Shown here in pieces: positions 62,688-64,000 of a stretch of DNA of 64,000 nucleotides. The notes under the pieces are model-generated. The model did not search any database. It saw only the letters and a list, made by a program, of their open reading frames with translations, and was not told where the DNA came from. Origin of the DNA: PALSA-243 sp963743705 (GTDB taxonomy: Bacteria; Acidobacteriota; Terriglobia; Bryobacterales; Bryobacteraceae); assembly GCA_963743705.1 (NCBI GenBank), contig CAVUQS010000016.1:92446-156445 (forward strand), read 5' to 3'. Within the stretch, counting starts at the first letter, position 1. Every line of letters starts with the position of its first letter. The position numbers and the translations under genes were made by a program.

Positions 62688-62727
62688 GTTTGATTGTAGC
62701 GAGGCGTGGGGGTCGGGACTTGGATTT

Positions 62728-62753
62728 GACGCAGAGACGCCGAGGCGCTGAGG
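62728..62753 (+). repeat. Short imperfect repeat of period 8
   Basis: Between tgt and the next gene, units GCAGAGAC, GCCGAGGC and GCTGAGGA follow one another. Similar GCAGAG-type tracts occur between genes in many environmental bacteria, but a copy number cannot be judged from one window. Confidence 0.3.
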
Positions 62754-62767
62754 AAAGGCATAAGGGA

Positions 62768-63466
62768 TTAGGCTGCTTCGGGCTGGGCATCGCGTTCGTC
62801 GAAGGGGTATGGCATGGGTTTGCGGCCCCAGAGGGCTTGATGGAGCCGGAATTTGCGGTCAAGGATGCGGGCGATTTTGGTGGGCGAATAAACAAATTGA
62901 CCGTGCTCGGAGGCGGGGAGAAAATCGTCGCCGGGGCGGTAGGTTTCGCCTTGCTGTTCGGCGTATTCGGTGAGCATGATGGCTTCCTGTTCGGCTTGAG
63001 CGCAGGCTTCGCGGCGGGCGGTTTGGAGAGCGCGGAGTGCGGCCGTGTTCTTTTCGATGGCGCGGTTGATGCGCTGCTCGTAGAGGGTGATGAGGGCGAG
63101 GAATTTCGACTGCTCGATCCAGGTCTTGCCTTCGGCCAGGGCGTTATCGATTTCTTCATCGCCGGATTCGGTTTCGCCGGCGTGAGCATTGATGCCTGCG
63201 GCGAAAATGCTGTTCTCGATGGAGCGGGCGCGCTTGAGGCGCCATTGATCTTCGGCGATGGATTGGACGGTGTCGGTCTCCTGGATGCCGACGGAGGCAA
63301 GTTCGCCCTGGTAGGCCTGGCAATGGAGGCGGAAGGCCTCGGATTCCTCGGGGGTGTGGACGTGGACTTTGCTGGTGAGGCCGTGTTTGAAGGCGTTGAA
63401 GCTGACGCGGCGCTTGCCGGATTCGGTGCGCGGGCCGGTGGAGGGCGCGGTGAGTTGGTCTGTCAT
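62768..63466 (-). CDS. Unknown protein family with SFNAFKHGL motif
   Basis: A 232-residue helical protein without signal peptide. The N-terminus TGPRTESGKRRVSFNAFKHGLTSK is a pattern I know from an unnamed protein family with many copies in Acidobacteria and other soil bacteria, often near mobile DNA. The middle is a charged helix bundle (AEDQWRLKRARSIENSIFAAGI, QSKFLALITLYEQRINRAIEKNTAALRALQTARREA) resembling coiled coils. Its function is unknown to me. An IS110-type element starts a few hundred bases upstream. Confidence 0.7.
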   Translation of the reverse strand: MTDQLTAPSTGPRTESGKRRVSFNAFKHGLTSKVHVHTPEESEAFRLHCQAYQGELASVGIQETDTVQSIAEDQWRLKRARSIENSIFAAGINAHAGETESGDEEIDNALAEGKTWIEQSKFLALITLYEQRINRAIEKNTAALRALQTARREACAQAEQEAIMLTEYAEQQGETYRPGDDFLPASEHGQFVYSPTKIARILDRKFRLHQALWGRKPMPYPFDERDAQPEAA

Positions 63467-63634
63467 GGAAAGAGCTCCTACTTTTATTATGGGGAGGGTG
63501 GTGGTAATTTTCGGCGTACGAATCGCCGGAAGTTGTTAACAGACAGCGAGTTAGCGATTTTCGAGAAGGCGTGATTCCCCCACGGCCGGCGCTACGCTTC
63601 AGCCACAACGAGGGATGAAAACTGGGGTGGATTG
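63467..63634. other. Intergenic region between the unknown gene and the IS110-type element
   Basis: No gene is supported here. The segment should contain the promoter of the leftward unknown gene and the insertion boundary of the element, which I cannot place exactly because IS110 members lack terminal inverted repeats. Confidence 0.4.
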
Positions 63635-63826
63635 AGGCATTTTATTAGTGCCGCTTGGGCACTCTAATGCCGGTCTCGGTCTGGTGCTTCGAGCCCGTTT
63701 GTGAATCTGGCCGGACGCTGTTTGTTGGTACAACGCAGTGTTGCCTCCCGCCGCAAGGCTGGAGAGCACGAGAAGGAATGTCTGGTTTCTTTTCTGCGTC
63801 CAGCCCGGCGGCAGAAAGGCGTTTAT
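63635..63826 (+). ncRNA. Candidate bridge RNA region of the IS110-type element
   Basis: IS110-group elements encode a structured noncoding RNA before the transposase gene that base-pairs with target and donor DNA. Here a 5' hairpin (AGTGCC 63647-63652 with GGCACT 63658-63663; outer GGCAT 63636-63640 with ATGCC 63667-63671) is followed by a large stem-loop: GGCTGGA (63757-63763) with TCCAGCC (63801-63807), and GAGAAGGAA (63770-63778) with TTTCTTTTC (63788-63796, allowing G-U pairs). These enclose an internal loop (63764-63769 and 63797-63800) like the binding loops of known bridge RNAs. Loop assignment is inference. Confidence 0.5.
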
Positions 63827-64000
63827 GCAGATTTTATATTCGCGCTGCGCGGGTATCGATGTCCACAAGAATTCGGTGACGGTTTGCGTGGTTGTCTATT
63901 CCGATTCGGTGGAACCGAACGTCCGCAAGAAGGAGTTCGCTACGCACTGGAAGGCGCTTGGCCATCTCAGGCTTTGGCTATTCGCTCAGAAGGTGACCCA
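63827..64000 (+). CDS. IS110-family DEDD transposase (partial, 5' part)
   Basis: Fifty-eight residues are visible before the window ends. The N-terminus MQILYSRCAGIDVHKNSVTVCV is the start of the RuvC-like DEDD transposase domain of IS110 elements, with the first catalytic aspartate in GIDVHK, followed by the characteristic KKEFATHWKALGHLRLWL segment. The start codon is fixed by homology; the binding site (AGAAAGG) is modest. Whether the gene is intact cannot be told from this window. Confidence 0.88.

Larger units (their letters stand above)
63635..64000 (+). mobile_element. IS110-family insertion sequence (left part, truncated by window edge)
   Basis: The element is recognised from its transposase start and the structured noncoding segment before it. 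The left boundary is approximate; the right part is outside the window. Confidence 0.7.

Noticed and set aside
61785..62693. Open frame of 302 codons on the + strand
   Set aside because: It is antisense to tgt, which has all catalytic and zinc motifs; the composition is typical of a shadow frame.

Overview
The window reads as a chromosome segment of an acidobacterium, probably of the Solibacter/Bryobacter type. The signs are two secreted TIGR03435 (DUF3738) proteins, two MacB-like permeases of the ADOP kind with no ATPase beside them, many secreted proteins of unknown role, and a high-GC, densely packed gene order. The species assignment is inference. No rRNA, tRNA or CRISPR array was seen.

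Region 1 (1-2222): the 5' part of an animal-type heme peroxidase gene runs off the left edge, followed by a 373-base gap. Region 2 (2223-15878) is the centrepiece: sixteen tightly spaced or overlapping genes on the + strand for an actinobacterial-type (group 1h, high-affinity) [NiFe]-hydrogenase. It holds hhyS and hhyL, a complete hypCDEFAB set, an endopeptidase, and accessory genes: a HypC-like protein, a cysteine-free NifU-like protein, DUF5947, DUF6084, an uncharacterised 390-residue protein, a 36-residue membrane peptide and a double-SIS protein. Together they should build a cytoplasmic, O2-tolerant enzyme for oxidising trace H2 during starvation.

Region 3 (15.9-24.1 kb): secreted proteins, a HbpS/GlcG-like protein, a TIM-barrel sugar isomerase, myo-inositol oxygenase, and a five-gene operon (GT2-GtrA, methyltransferase, unknown, GMC oxidoreductase, SDR) that looks like a surface-lipid or glycolipid pathway. 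Region 4 (24.1-37.3 kb): TIGR03435 proteins, a matrixin-like protease with IPT/TIG-like repeats, an ADOP permease, an M14 peptidase, and a gntR-led operon with a likely operator.

Region 5 (37.1-54.7 kb): housekeeping genes (dxr, rseP, serA, glpD with a divergent glycerophosphodiesterase, lysS, a lolC/E-like permease) mixed with a VapBC-type toxin-antitoxin pair and a second ADOP permease. dxr is preceded by a promoter and a leader with mutually exclusive stems, a candidate cis-regulatory RNA. rseP carries a one-base frameshift in a C run.

Region 6 (54.7-62.7 kb, all on the - strand): one long unit, tgt-yajC-secD-secF-tonB-exbB-exbD-exbD-TPR lipoprotein, joining protein export to a proton-driven Ton/Tol-type system. 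Region 7 (62.7-64 kb): a conserved unknown gene and the left part of an IS110-family element whose upstream noncoding segment folds like a bridge RNA.
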